Source: Chrysopilus asiliformis (taxonomy: Eukaryota > Arthropoda > Insecta > Diptera > Rhagionidae). From it: a DNA stretch of 64,000 bases. Below the pieces are notes generated by a model. The model saw only the letters and a list, made by a program, of their open reading frames with translations. It searched no databases and was not told the origin of the DNA. The stretch spans positions 43,981,090-44,045,089 of the forward strand of contig OZ035963.1 in assembly GCA_964034945.1 (NCBI GenBank), read 5' to 3'. Both the position numbers and the translations under genes were made by a program. Of the stretch, positions 43,450 to 55,189 are shown one piece after another; position 1 is the stretch's first letter, and every line of letters starts with the position of its first letter.

Positions 43450-45740
43450 ATGTTTCGGACGCATTTCGAATCCACCGATTTTGTTCAGACTTGTCGTACA
43501 CAAGTCGAAACTTCTCAGAAAAAGATCAGAGAAATCGTGTTTTCAGACTTTTATCAGACTTGTCGCACGCAAGTCGGAACAGGTGTTAGGTTTTACTTCC
43601 GAAAAAGTTCCGAATTGTCTGATTTTCGACATTTTCGGATGCCAGCGTTTGCTGGGTAATGTCAATAAATTCCAGCTAAATACAATGAAGAATTTTTAAA
43701 GAAACAATGTCAAGAAGTTACAAAGTCCAAAAACTATTACGACTAGATTTAAAGAAAAATTTTATCGCTGTGGGGTCAAATTGACCCCAATGGTAGACGG
43801 GGAGTTAAACAGACTTGTCAAAATTTTATGATGTCCGCAACTAGTAATTATTTTAAAGTCAACATTATATGAAGTAGAGAGCCTATAACCTAGAGCCGTG
43901 GTTCCCAAACTTTTTCAGTTGACGCCCCCCTTGAAGACTTATCAAACAGCTGACGCCACCCCTTTTTTGAAAACCTGTCAAACCTCCGTGGTTATATTCT
44001 AATATTTTGAGTTAAAAATCCACACACACTTTTACTGTTCATTTCAATTATTTATTTCCCTAGTTTCTACAAAAAAAACTGAAAAAATAGAAAATAATAG
44101 GATGAGTGACACTGTCTTTCTTTCACTAAAATCTGAATATTAGGTCTGATGTTTGACAGAGCACACAGGAGATCGCTTTCCAGATTAAGTCTGCAACGCT
44201 GCTTTGTTTTTATTAGACAAGACGAGAACAATATCTTGAAATGTTAATTTCAAATTTCTTCACGACTACCGTCCGTAGCTCTACGCCCCCAAGGCTGAAA
44301 TTCACCCTTGTTCTGAGATACGGCGTTAGCCCGCTAAACGTAACGCATTCGATTCAATTCGCTACGCGATCGGTGCTCTGAAAAACGGCGTTTGCTGTTT
44401 AAAACTACGGCAAACATCGCATGCAAACGCAGTGTCAAAAATGAGCTGGTTGTGTTTATTTCTTGGTTATGCAAGTGAAAACGTTTGATTGTAGTTTGAA
44501 AATGGATTTAACACTCCCATTATATTTGTTAATGAGGACGAGGTAAATTCACTGAGAAACCAAAGAAGGTTATTGAGAGATTCTGCGAACGTAATGAAGT
44601 TAAGTGAAGGCTCGTAACTAAACTTTCATTTTGTCGATTAATAGGTTGAATTGTGAAGTATTTGTTGAACTTTGAGTTCCACCCCTATTTGAATAAAACA
44701 CTTTATTAATCATGATTCATAAAATTAAAAAAAAAGTATTCACCAAACTTGCATTTTGTCAATCACAGCCAACACCAAACGCGAGAAAACTCAAGTGAGC
44801 AATTAAACCTCAAATAGCAGTTCCCGGCGAATCTCAGAACAACGAAAATCGAATCGAATGCGTTGCTCCGCGTTGAACTCAAGTAGGACACTGCGTATTC
44901 AAGAACAACGAAAATGGGATATCGAGTACTGATCGAGTAAATATCGAACCAACTAACGTAACGCCGCACTATGGGGCCAAAGTGCCATTCGGCGGCCAAA
45001 AATACAAATTTTGAGTTCTGCCTTTGAAGGATTTCGGTTATGTCATTGCGTTGAGAATTCTTAGGAACCTAGAAATCCAAAAGGACACTCTCCTGGGACA
45101 AGTAATTTCCGAACGCCATGGGGTCAAAGTTGGTAAAATTTCTGGTTTTTTCAATTTTCGAATTTTCAACAAATTTTTTGAACTTTATTAAGTCACTTAG
45201 TACAGAAAAATCGATTTTATCATCAACCTGAGGACATATTTAGGCAATTATAATAAAAATTAAAAATTTGTAGTACTACATTTTTTTTTCTTAAAATTGT
45301 TATCCCGGAATTCTGGGCATTCTAAAAATACTATTTTTTTCGCGAAATTTTGTATATATATGGCTCTGCAAAATCTGATCTGGCTTGATCCGGTCAGGTG
45401 TAAGTTGGAAATGATAGCCAAGGTCAATACCTTTCAAAATATCCATATTTCATCTGCTACTACCTGCAACTCTGGTCACCGTAAACAAAAGTCTGATTTT
45501 TTACACATTATTTTTTAAAAAATGTCTTACTTTGTCCAACAATGGACAAAGATATTTCGTCTAATACGCTAGGAAATTGTTTTAATTACTTTTAGTATAC
45601 ATAAAAGCGGAATATTTTCCATACCAGCATACAGTGAAACTATTAAATGTCACCCTTCTTGACAGTAAAACCGTTTAAAACTGATAATCTTATATTAACA
45701 ATTAGGGCAGTAAAAATCAATTTCTTAGATATACAATGTA

Positions 45741-47445
45741 CTACCCAATAGCAGAATAGTTGGTCTAGCTACTCAAACGAATGGTTTTCTCAGTTGCATA
45801 CCCCATAAATTAGGCAAATTGTTAAATATGTTATAAATTCTTTATATTTTCAAAAACTATGTATCTTAGAGTTTATTTTTAGAAAAAAAAGTAATGATAA
45901 TTCATTTATTTAGACTAATTATACCGTTACACAGATGAAACGATGGTGGCAAAATAATTAGTCTACTCCGGAATCACTGCAAAATAGTTAGTCTATCATC
46001 TATTTTTACCATTTGGTGACATCTCCTTTATTTTTAATTACATCATTAACTCTTTTTGGCATTGTATCTACCAATTTTTCACAATCCTCTGTTGTGAAAG
46101 AGTTCGAAATCTTTACAATACAGTCCTGAAGTTGAAATTGTGCGAACGAGATATGTTTTCAATTTTTTCTTCATTTTGCCCCACATAGCTTCAATTGGAT
46201 TAAGATTCGGGCTGTTTGGGGGTAATTTCATCAAAGAAATTTCTTTTGTTTCTGCAAAATATTGTCGCTGGCTACTCAAAGTACCAAACAAATAAGTTAA
46301 AAAGTAAGACAGGACGGTCATCTTCAACAACTCAACGAGAAAAACAAATTTTGTGACGATTGATAAAAAACAATCAGCGGGAAACTACTGCTGGCATAAC
46401 AGTGAATTGGAGATCACGAATAGGAAATGACTTATCTGTTGATACATGCAGGAGAGAAATTAAAAAACTAGGATATAAGTTTTACAAGGTAAACATAAGT
46501 TTAAAAGTAAACTTGCGTTGAAATTATAATTATTATTTAACTATGTAAGGCGAAGGAAAAACCTCATATGTCGAAGGAAAAACCTCAAAACGTCGCAATT
46601 GGACTTTAAGACATTGGAGATCTATTATCTGGAGTGATGAGTTAAAATTCACGTTTTGCGTAGGCGACCAAAGAAATGTGGTCATCCGCAAAATAATGAA
46701 TCTTTACATCGCGATTGTTTTAAACGACAGGTTAAGTTTCCAGGATCTGTTATGGTGTGGGGATGTATGTCAGGACGCGGAATGGGAAATATTTGCTTCG
46801 TTGATTGCAAAATCAATGCAGTCAAGTACCAAGATATATTAGAAATTCAGTTACTTCAATCCCCAATCTTCAATCTCCCGAAGGAGAAGTTTTATTCCAA
46901 CAAGACGGAGCTGCTTATCATTCTGCGAAAACCACTTCATCATGAGTACAAACAAAAGAAATTCCTTTGATGAAATTACCCCCAAACAGCCCGAATCTTA
47001 ATCCAATTGAAGCTATGTGGGGCAAAATGAAGAAAAAATTGAAAACATATCTCGTTCGCACAATTTCAACTTCAGGACTGTATTGTAAAGATTTCGAACT
47101 CTTTCACAACAGAGGATTGTGAAAAATTGGTAGATACAATGCCAAAAAGAGTTAATGATGTAATTGTCACCAAATAGTAAAAATAGATGATAGACTAACT
47201 ATTTTGCAGTGATTCCGGAGTAGACTAATTATTTTGCCACCATCGTTTCATCTTTGTAACGGTATAATTAGTCTAAATAAATGAATTATCATTACTTTTT
47301 TTTCTAAAAATAAACTCTAAGATACATAGTTTTTGAAAATATAAAGAATTTATAACATATTTAACAATTTGCCTAATTTATGGGGTATGCAACTGAGAAA
47401 ACCATTCGTTTGAGTAGGTAGACCAACTATTCTGCTATTGGGTAG
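45741..47445 (+). mobile_element. Foldback Tc1-like element (DD34E) with long arms
   Basis: TA (45739-45740, 47446-47447) flanks CTACCCAATAGCAGAATAGT at both ends. The arms are about 500 bp each (45741-46250 and 46951-47445) around a loop of about 700 bp. The arms include the 3' coding end of the transposase, so that part is present in both orientations. The element looks like a Tc1-type transposon whose 3' third was duplicated inverted onto its 5' side. Confidence 0.93.
46300..47122 (+). pseudogene. Tc1-type transposase remnant (DD34E)
   Basis: Pieces in several frames: TTAGITVNWRSRIGNDLSVD (HTH region), SIIWSDELKFTF (first catalytic D), PGSVMVWGCMSGRGMGNICF, FQQDGAAYHSAKTT (second D) and PPNSPNLNPIEAMWGKMKKK (E). 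Thirty-four residues separate the last D and E, counting one in-frame stop, which gives DD34E. Frameshifts and stops make it inactive. The coding end lies in the right arm, and its mirror lies at 46080-46236. Confidence 0.85.
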
Positions 47446-47502
47446 TATATATGTTAGAACAGAATATTATTTAATGGTAATTAAATGTAAATATACACGG
47501 CA

Positions 47503-47834
47503 AAAAATCTTGGAGTGAATTTCAATCAAAACTGGATTACGCTGGACCTATATGTAATCCAATGGAAAATTCTAATCCAATAATATGGATTGGAAATTTT
47601 TATAAATTTTTTTTTGGTTTAATTCAGTATTAAAGTCTAAAATTTTGATTAAATTGTAGACATTAATGTTAAAAGTACTTAAGTTCGATACATAATAAAA
47701 AACTTTTCAAATATGACTGCAAAAAAGGCTAAAATATTTTCAAAAATTCGCATGTATTAAATTCCAATCCAAAATATGTATTAAGATTTCGTCAATATAA
47801 TTTTTGGATTTAAAAATACTCCAGGATTTTTTGC
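47503..47834. mobile_element. MITE with CACGGCAAAAAATC ends
   Basis: The ends CACGGCAAAAAATCTTGGAG and, reversed, CACGGCAAAAAATCCTGGAG are flanked by TA. It is non-coding. Confidence 0.8.
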
Positions 47835-47877
47835 CGTGTATTAAACTTGTGTTGACGAGCTTATACTAAGAGTTTAA

Positions 47878-48547
47878 CAGCCTTATTAATAAACGTTAGT
47901 TAACTTTTATCAATGGTTTACGCAGTGGATAACTCGAAATTCTTATTAATAAAAATTTTTAAGATTTAACTGACGTTAGTTAACTCTCTGTTAGCTAACA
48001 TACCGATTCCCTCGAGTTAACGAGTTGATAACTCTTGACGGCACATAACTCTTGCAATAATGACTATAAGAAACAATGATCCATTAAAAAAATGCAATTT
48101 ATGTTATTATATTATATTATCTTATCACTTGAACACCACTTTTTTGATCGCTTTCCTTCAATTTTTAAATTTTCCACTTTTAATTACTTTGCAGTGAATC
48201 ACAATTAAAATAAAAACATTAATTTCACTCCTATTTTAATATTGTCTCCAAGGAAACGGATTTAAAAAACCAAAATATGACTTATTTTAATATCGTCTCC
48301 AAGGAAACGGATTTAAAAAACCAAAATTTGACTTAAATGTAAAAGATTTTAGTATTTTTTGGTACAATTCGGCACAAGGGTTGCCGTATTCCAGCTAAAT
48401 TTTTAAATAAAATACGAGTTAGCTATTATATGGAGGAAAATTTTTTATTAATAAGAATAGTTATCTAATGGATAAGTTTGCTATCTCGGAGTTAGTTAGC
48501 ACATGAGTTATCTCCGTGTTAGGGATTTTTTATTAATAAGGCTGTCA
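47878..48547. mobile_element. MITE with ACAGCCTTATTAATAA ends
   Basis: Inverted ends ACAGCCTTATTAATAA match exactly. A 50-bp internal segment containing GTCTCCAAGGAAACGGATTT is tandemly duplicated (about 48232-48335). The target duplication is unclear. Confidence 0.7.
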
Positions 48548-48675
48548 GTGTTTTATTACAATGACTCAGAAAAATTCCACGGGGTTTCCGTAATTAGTCA
48601 GTTCTTAAAGACGAAATCAGTTAATACCGAAATCAGTTAACACCGAAATCGTCAAAGCAACAAGTTAAATAAAAA

Positions 48676-50697
48676 ATGGATCGAAATTCCGTGGAAATTA
48701 CTTATCGTGAATTGTGTGAAGTTTTGTTTCAAGGTGAACAGAAAACTTTATGTGAATTGAAAACATATATTGAAAACACTTATCAGTCATATAATTTTGA
48801 TGTGAATCAGGAGCTGAAACTAGAGAATTTTCTCAGTCACTTTATGAAAAAAGGTGCGATTGTAAACGAAACAAATCTTATTTTTTGAATAAACACCACG
48901 AATGGATGAAAAATGAAATAATTTTCGAATTTGGAGAATGTAGTTTTTTGGATGTGGCTGAGGATAGCGGTCGTGCCAGACCAGAAGTTAGCTTTGATCA
49001 ATCTTCTGAAAGATCAAAGCGAAGAAAAGTTAAATCACTATCGGATTCATCTGAAGATCCATTACTTGAAAAAGCTTATATTTATAACTTGCGATCACAT
49101 CAGAAACATCAACAAGTAAAAATTGTGTCAGTTTTAACAGAAGCTAGTCCAAATCGAGTGGAACGAATGATTCAAAGCATAAAAACTCCCGAAGAAACTG
49201 ATGAATGGACAGACGAATCAGCTTTGGCATTATTTTTGGATCTAGGGCTCTCAAGGAAAAAATATAACATACTACGTAAGGCATTTAAAAAAAAACAGAA
49301 ACTCTACCAAGTTACAAGAAGATGAAAGCAGCAAAGGACAAGATACTTCCACAACCAATCGCAGTTGAAGAATCGGCAACAAAAATAGATCTTCAAAATT
49401 TGCTTGATTTTCAAAAAAGGATGTAGATAGGTGGACTAATACCGAATTAAAGTTAATATGTAAATGGGGATGCGATGGTTCGTCTGGCCAAAGTGTCTAC
49501 AAACAAAAGATAAGTTCGAATGTCAGTGATGAGCACCTCTTTATGGCTTCGCTTGTACCATTAAGACTACAAATAAAAGAAGATCTAAATGAGCCGGGAC
49601 CATCTGTAATGTCAGAGCCTAAGGACTTGTGGAGAAATACCACTCCTTCGTCTAAAAATTTCTGCAGGCCAATTTTATTTGAATATGCTAAGGAGACAAA
49701 AGAAAAAAACGTTGGAAGTTGTAAACAGGATTAAGGATGAAATTAAGAACTTACAGTCTTTGGAGATATATTTGAATGAGAAGCTTTATAAAATATCCTA
49801 CGAAATGGCTTTTACGATGCTAGATGGAAAGGTTGCTGCTACTGTAACAGATACAACCTCCTGTTCATCATGCATAATTTGCAAGGCCAAACCATCTTGA
49901 CTGTCTGATTACGAAGAGGCAGGAACCATTGATGAACAAGCAGCTGAACTTGGAATATCTCCATTACATTCAAGAATTAGATTCATGGAACATATTTTAC
50001 ATTTAGCATATGACCTAGACTTCGGGCCTGAAGGTGGTACAGTAAGACAGAATGAAGTCAACAAAACTAAGAGGGCGAACAAAAAACAGAGGATACAAAA
50101 TGAATTTCGAGAAACACTTGGAATAATCGTTGATACCTCTAAGCAGGGATCTGGAAGCACTAACGATGGAAATACCGCAAGGCGGTTTTTCGAGAATCCA
50201 AAAATTACTGCTGATATTACTAAAGTGGACGAGACATTAATTCGACGATTGAAAGTTATATGAAAGTTATATTATCGGTGCTTTCAAGCAAACAGGCAAT
50301 AAATCCAGATAAATTCGAATCATATGCCAAGTCCACAGCTGATTTGTATAATAGACATTACAATTGGAGAAATATGTCTGCAACAATGCATAAAGTGCTT
50401 TTCCATGGCAAGCTGATAATTGAAAAAAGCATTTTACCACTTGGGGAGCTTTCAGAAGAAGCACAGGAATCGAAAAATAAAGACTACAGACATTTTAGAC
50501 TAACCAACACTGGAAAAAACGATAGAATCAACCAAAATGAAGATTTGATGAATATATAACTTCTATCATCAGATCCATTTTTGGCTTCTCTGCGTTGTAA
50601 ATGTACAAATGCAAAAGATGAATTGGATGACGAGGAAGATCAAGAAATCCTACAATTGTTAAAATTCGACGTAGATGAAGACATTATTAGAATATAA
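48676..50697 (+). pseudogene. Transib transposase (RAG1-like), decayed
   Basis: It would catalyse transposon excision and joining. The N-terminus opens MDRNSVEITYRELCEVLFQG. A conserved segment ASPNRVERMIQSI...ALALFLDLGLSRKKY follows at about 49140-49270. Then come catalytic blocks: ICKWGCDGSSGQSVYKQK (first D, about 49460), FTMLDGKVAATVTDTTS with SCIICKAKPS (second D, about 49815), the Transib-typical GSGSTNDGNTARRFFENP (about 50150), and LSEEAQESKNKDYRHFR (catalytic E, about 50450), ending SSDPFLASLRCK. The order parallels the RAG1 core. Damage: frameshifts near 48886, 49325 and 49705, an in-frame stop at 49898, an 11-bp tandem duplication near 50250-50272, and an in-frame stop at 50557. 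The catalytic residues survive, but the gene is dead. Confidence 0.93.
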
Positions 50698-51281
50698 TTT
50701 TTCCTCAACTTAATGTAATTTCAGCCATGTATATTAGTATCAAATTGTATTAATAATAATATAATAATAATCTTTATTCGCAATTCATTTTTTTTTTCAT
50801 AAAGCTATAACAAATCTTTTACATTGGAGATAGATGACAAATTGTATTAATAGAATTGTATTAAAACAAAGTTATGTCTTTAAAAATGCCATATTTTTTT
50901 ATAACATTTAAAAAACAACTTTAAAACAAAACCAAAAAAATATTACAACAACAAATATTACAGTTTTGATTATTTCATAATATAGGATATTAAAGTTACT
51001 CCTATTCGATTTTCATGTACTAACGATATATGTAAAACGGCATTCTAAATATTTTCGTCATTAATGATTTTTTCTGTACGACCAACCGGTCTCGAGATTT
51101 TGGTAATTTTTGATTTAAAATGCAGATGGGTGGGGGGGTGGGAGAGGTGGGGGTGGTCAAATTGTGAGAAAATAAAGCTTGGATCTTTATCTAGCCAACA
51201 AAAAAAACCCCATTCAAAAATATTGATCCGTTCAAAAGTTATGGATTTTTGGCCGCCGAAAGGCACTTTGGCCCCATAGTG
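50698..51281. other. Transib 3' region
   Basis: AT-rich trailer with AATAATAATATAATAATAAT repeats, a G-rich patch near 51125-51155 (GGTGGGGGGGTGGGAGAGGT), and the right terminal repeat. No gene. Confidence 0.6.
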
Positions 51282-51534
51282 CGCCGTATCTCAGAACAAG
51301 GGTGATTGCTTCACGCCCCCCTGGCCGTGGCCCCACGCCCCCCAGTTTGGGAACCACGGACCTAGAGAGTGGCCATGATACCTTTGTAGACTGTGCCACT
51401 GATGACAATTATTACCGCCAGACGAAAAAAAATATTGAAAATTATCATTTTTAACCGACTTCCAAAAAGGAAAAGGTTCTCAATTCCACCTGAATATTTT
51501 TTTTTTTAATGTATGTTCATTAAAAAATGAAATT

Positions 51535-52524
51535 CCCATCTTGTATCAAACTTGATAATATGGGGTACGTCCAATAATACATCCTTAAAAGCATTGCAGC
51601 GTTTACAAAACCAAGCATTGAAACTGACTTTTAATCTTGATAGGTTGACTAGCACTACGGCTCTGTACAACGATTGGGTCTCACCAATTTGTCCAATATC
51701 CTGTTTATTTGTTAAGTTGGTCTCAGTATATATATTTAAGGCGATGCATCATTTAAATTATAATACAATACCGATGGATTTTGTTTGTCAAACGATAAAT
51801 ACGAGGTATAGTGCTGGCAATAAACTTGTTGTCTCAAAGCCAAGACTTGAGATTACGAAGCAAAATCTTAAATTTCTGGGGTTCTCCATTTATAATATGC
51901 TACCTACTGAAATCAGAGACTGTTCATCAATTGTTACCTTTAAGACACAGGTTATGGCATGGATTAAAGATGTTTATTTACCATCATTCTCTTTTAAACA
52001 CCCAACCTTAATAAATGTATAGTGACGCGATGCGTAATGTGATATATTGATATGGTCTGTTATTATTATTATATTTTTAGTTATTTTTTATTTCATTCTT
52101 ATTAATATCCAGGATCAATTCTTGTTTGGTATCTGTTTATTTTTGTTTTTGGTTTACTTCTTAGTTTTGATTTTTTTTTTTTTAACTATCTCCATGTCGT
52201 TGATCCTTGTAGCAACGTTAGCAACGTTAATAATAATCTTTGCTTAAGTATTTATATTATTTTCCATATATTTGGTGAACTTAGTAGTTAAATCAGAGTT
52301 CTTATTTGATATATATATATATTTCCTTGAATTTTTAATATAATTATAATGCTATAATGAATTTCTAATGTTGTTAAGCTTCTATTATGCCCTCGGCGCA
52401 GAAGCATTAATTTTTAGTTAACTATTTAAAATATATCAAATGTTATTGAATTTTGTATTTATTGTTATCTGATTAATCAATAAAAAAAAATTAAATTGTT
52501 TAAAAAAAAAAAAAAAAAAAAAAA
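51535..52524 (+). mobile_element. 5'-truncated CR1/L2-type LINE, 3' end
   Basis: A C-terminal reverse transcriptase fragment is followed by an AT-rich 3' UTR, AATAAA at 52480 and a run of about 24 A at 52501-52524. The 5' truncation and A-rich tail are typical of LINE retroposition. It lies inside the Harbinger-like right arm. The target duplication is not clear. Confidence 0.7.
51552..52022 (+). pseudogene. LINE reverse transcriptase C-terminus
   Basis: The 156-residue frame starts MIIWGTSNNTSLKALQRLQN and has ALKLTFNL and LKFLGFSIYNMLPTEIRDCS. This matches the thumb/C-terminal region of CR1/L2/RTE-like ORF2 proteins: (I)W.....L..L...Q..A(L/V)(K/R)..., then the G...(Y/W)N.LP..I(R/K) motif. 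The RT palm is absent through truncation; the remaining frame is open. Confidence 0.75.
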
Positions 52525-52727
52525 TCTGAGAAAAATGACATTAGAAACTACCCGACATGTTCCTGATATCAGCTACATTTAGGTCAGTTCAAAAAAGTTA
52601 GCTTTGTGTCCCAGACATGCAGCTGCACATTTTTTGCAGTATGCCATGCGCCATTGGATTACATGTGCAACTGATGTCGGGATCAGTCAGCTGCAGCAGC
52701 TGCTGACCAGTGGGACATCTCGTTAAA

Positions 52728-54500
52728 AGATCTTGATGGAAAGTAGTTTCCATGTAAGTCCTTTCGGATTTGGTAAATATATTTTCAACAGAAATATTTT
52801 AAATTGCAAATCAGTACAAGTTATTTGTTTCGATAATTTGATAGTCATATTTAAAATTTGGCTTAGTATACTAATTTCCACGAAGAACGCATGGATCAGT
52901 GGCAGTGGCCGGAATACAAATGCGCAAGTAGAAGTACAACAAACTGCATGGACGGAGGAACGAATCCCGGTCGCGACTTTATTTCTTTTTTTCGATATTT
53001 TGTTTTTTTTTCGAAATATATGAATGAATAAATATGAGCGTTTGGTGCATCCTTAAATTCGAAAAAATAGTGAATTAAAAGTGTTTTGATAAATTTCTTT
53101 GCAAAATAGTTTTAAGAAAGTACTATAAGCGTAGGACATGGGTATTCAAAACACAAACTAGAATAGCATGTTTAAACCTGGAAGGAATTCAGTAAATTGG
53201 GTGTATGACTTCAGGCGACACCTCAACTTGCGACCTGCCAGCTGAGCGCTTCTACACAATAAATAGTTTGAACAAAGTGCCAAGTGGCATTTTCTACGTT
53301 TAACTTATTGATTAACAGTCTCCAGCAAAACAGTTTTTGCTCACGAACCGAAAAAAATGAATTCAACTCGAAATCATTCGGAAATAAATGCACTGAGATT
53401 TTTTGATGGATGGATTAATAGAATAGATACTTACCGCTAATTCTTTCCAAAGTCATATAAAATAATGTAATTCCCCTCTCTGGGGTGCTGCAAATTCCTC
53501 AAAATCAAAAAAAAACAGCAAACACGGATTTTGAGACAAAACTATGCCACACGAAAATTCACTCGGCTCCACAAGAAAAACGATCGAAATTAAATTAAAA
53601 CAGGAAAATCCTTTTGGATATTTTCGAAACTTTGCTGAAATCTTGAAATTCTTCTGCCAAATTAAATCACAAATTTTAATTTTTCCTTTTACTGCTGTTA
53701 CTCTTAGGTTAAGGCTTCTCTTTCACTTCGGCGATTGCGCAAATCGAAGATTCATACGAATGCCACTACGAAAAAAACCAGATACCAAAACGTCAAAATC
53801 TGTCGACTTCCTACAACTACGAATTTGCCAGTTGTATGAAACCTTCACTTTATCCGGATGCTATGTCCACCAAATAGTTAGAACTGTGGAAAAAAAAATG
53901 AATGAGGCGAGATCGACGTGACAAAGTTCATTCGACCGCATGTAAAGTTTTCCTTTCCAGGCCGCAATTTTTTATATATTGGTGCGAAACGGATTTTATT
54001 TTCCACTCACCTGACTAGTTTTTTTACCCTGCGATCACCTGTTTTCAAAAATATTAAAAATATGCACGAAAAATAGTCTACGCGAGGTCGACTCCGAAAT
54101 AAAAGAATATCGTTTGAAAAAACGCAACAGAAACCAAATTGAACTTTGTTGGCAATCAGGAAGGTGCAGTTTAGCGTGTGTGCTTCCGACCAGAGATATA
54201 TGGTTCTAGCTAATTCCTCACAGAGGTTACTGTCCCAGAAGAATTTTTTTTTCGCTCAAAATCCAAGAAGGTGAGTTCTTTATTACCTAAGAGAACTCTG
54301 AACACTAACGAGCCTTTATCCATTCTTTTATTCCCTAGGAGTTCCCCAAGAACTTTAAACTGTGTACCATAATTCAATAGCTAAAAAAATTAAAAATAAA
54401 AATAATTTGCTCGGCTCTTATCCATTGAGAAATTCGAGATAACCTCAGTTTTTGGATAAAATTTAGAAAAGCCATACATTTTTAATAAAGCGCATCTTAA
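52728..54500. other. No recognised gene
   Basis: AT-rich with several short frames, the longest at 53544-53921 (125 residues). None has a recognisable domain. No element ends were paired. Confidence 0.4.
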
Positions 54501-54539
54501 TAAGTAGGGAAACGGAAATTAATAAAAAGTATCGATTTT

Positions 54540-54990
54540 ACACTCAACAGTATTATCGGATGAAAAGTATCAAATATCAAAAAGTATCGATACACAAAGG
54601 TATCGTGCATCGATACTTTTCAAAGCATTCAGTATTCATAAATGTGTACTAATAAATATAAGCCTGTAACATGATATGTATATTTGTATATTTATCCACA
54701 TTTATATGTACAGAATAATCCAGATTTTGGACCTAAAAACCTTTCATACTAGTCACAAAATCGTTTTTTGGAACATTTTCCAAAAACAATAATTGTTCAA
54801 GGTGTTTTTGAGTAATAGTTGCACCCACCTTTGACAACAACCTTTCACAAGGAACTGACGATGCAACCACTACTAAAAACGCTCTGGCATGTTTATATAA
54901 TAAAGGAAACATCGATTTTATTTCCTCGTATTCTTCAAGTGGAAGAGATTTTAATGATGAAACGGCCAAAGCTCAAGTAAAGAAAAACTT
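54540..54990 (-). mobile_element. hAT fossil: repeat-rich end and transposase tail
   Basis: AAAAGTATCGATAC-type motifs cluster at 54525-54620, resembling a hAT subterminal region. A transposase C-terminus lies just upstream on the minus strand. Neither terminus nor target duplication could be fixed. Confidence 0.5.
54733..54969 (-). pseudogene. hAT transposase C-terminal dimerisation domain
   Basis: The fragment reads MFPLLYKHARAFLVVVASSV, then PCERLLSKVGATITQK and LEQLLFLENVPKN. The patterns P-x-L-x-x-x-A-R-x-x-L and S-S-V-P-x-E-R-x-F/L-S-K-x-G are the hAT dimerisation domain. The segment before HLEQLLFL appears slightly deleted relative to family members. It is an isolated fragment. Confidence 0.8.
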
Positions 54991-55189
54991 TATATATTCC
55001 CCAAAAATTATAAAAAAAAACCCTAGAGTCCCTATATGAGCTCCTCACTTCCATTGGTTATGTTAACATATTGTAATTTTTTTTTATTTTTCACATACAA
55101 TTAAATAAAGGGTAAACACTAATAATCTTATGCGACCCTTGAGAGAAAAGATAACCGTTGAAGATGACTTCAACTAGAGTCTGTACATA

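Larger units (their letters stand above)
40826..43656. mobile_element. TA-flanked element with CCCAGC ends and satellite-like interior
   Basis: The ends CCCAGCCAAAATTTTGTTCC and, reversed, CCCAGCAAACGCTGGCATCC are flanked by TA (40824-40825, 43657-43658). Both flanking regions are rich in TTCGTAACGAATTCG-like and AGACTTGTCG..CAAGTCG palindromic repeats. A 30-bp unit (TTCGTAACGAAGTCGATACT and on) repeats about three times at 41056-41160. Confidence 0.6.
40696..43804. mobile_element. piggyBac-like element holding other insertions
   Basis: TTAA (40692-40695, 43805-43808) flanks CCCTCCGTCTACC and, reversed, CTCCCCGTCTACC. Just inside both ends lie GGGGTCAATTAGACC-type and GGGGTCAAATTGACCCC palindromes. 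No transposase is visible. Its 3.1 kb is mostly the element at 40826-43656. Confidence 0.85.
44967..51281 (+). mobile_element. Transib element with RAG1-type transposase relic
   Basis: Inverted ends of about 32 bp read CACTATGGGGCCAAAGTGCC, then (A/T)TTCGGCGGCC. The 5-bp duplication CGCCG (44962-44966, 51282-51286) is exact. CAC-starting ends plus 5-bp GC-rich duplications are diagnostic of Transib, the group related to the RAG1 recombinase of vertebrates; CACTATG resembles the RSS heptamer CACAGTG. It contains a decayed transposase (48676-50697), a foldback Tc1 element and two MITEs, which inflate it from roughly 3.5-4 kb to 6.3 kb. Confidence 0.97.
44303..51304. mobile_element. MITE with CACCCTTGTTCTGAGATACG ends, split by Transib
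   Basis: The inverted ends continue GGCGTTA, flanked by ATT (44300-44302, 51305-51307), the 3-bp size of PIF/Harbinger types. An internal inverted repeat, ACGCATTCGATTCRATT, lies at about 44344 and 44845. Transib entered the CGCCG inside the right terminal repeat. Confidence 0.8.
43896..51359. mobile_element. Non-autonomous hAT with nested insertions
   Basis: The ends CCGTGGTTCCCAAACT match on both sides, and the 8-bp duplication ACCTAGAG lies at 43888-43895 and 51360-51367. Its own sequence is about 0.4 kb; the rest is the nested MITE and Transib. Confidence 0.93.
43877..51400. mobile_element. MITE of the 18657 family, split by a hAT
   Basis: TA then GAGAGCCTATAACCTAGAG precedes the hAT, and AGTGGCCATGATACC resumes after it. 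The intact relative at 18657-18978 reads straight through (ACCTAGAGAGTGGCC). Its right end is missing after about 51400. Confidence 0.8.
40397..52721 (+). mobile_element. Outer PIF/Harbinger-like TIR pair spanning 12.3 kb of nested elements
   Basis: The left GAGATGTCCCACTGGCGCAT and reversed right GAGATGTCCCACTGGTCAGC both continue with CAGCTGACTGATCCCGACATCAG-like text over about 55 bp. The left side leads into a start codon at 40526 (MSDSEEELLLISLLKN, then a stop), which looks like the acidic start of a HARBI1-like transposase. A single original element is the simplest reading, but the flanks (CTTTAAAG and GTTAAAAG) agree only partly. Two separate copies are possible. Confidence 0.5.

Noticed and set aside
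53544..53921. 125-residue plus frame
   Set aside because: No recognisable domain, AT-rich composition like the neighbourhood, and no splice or promoter context.
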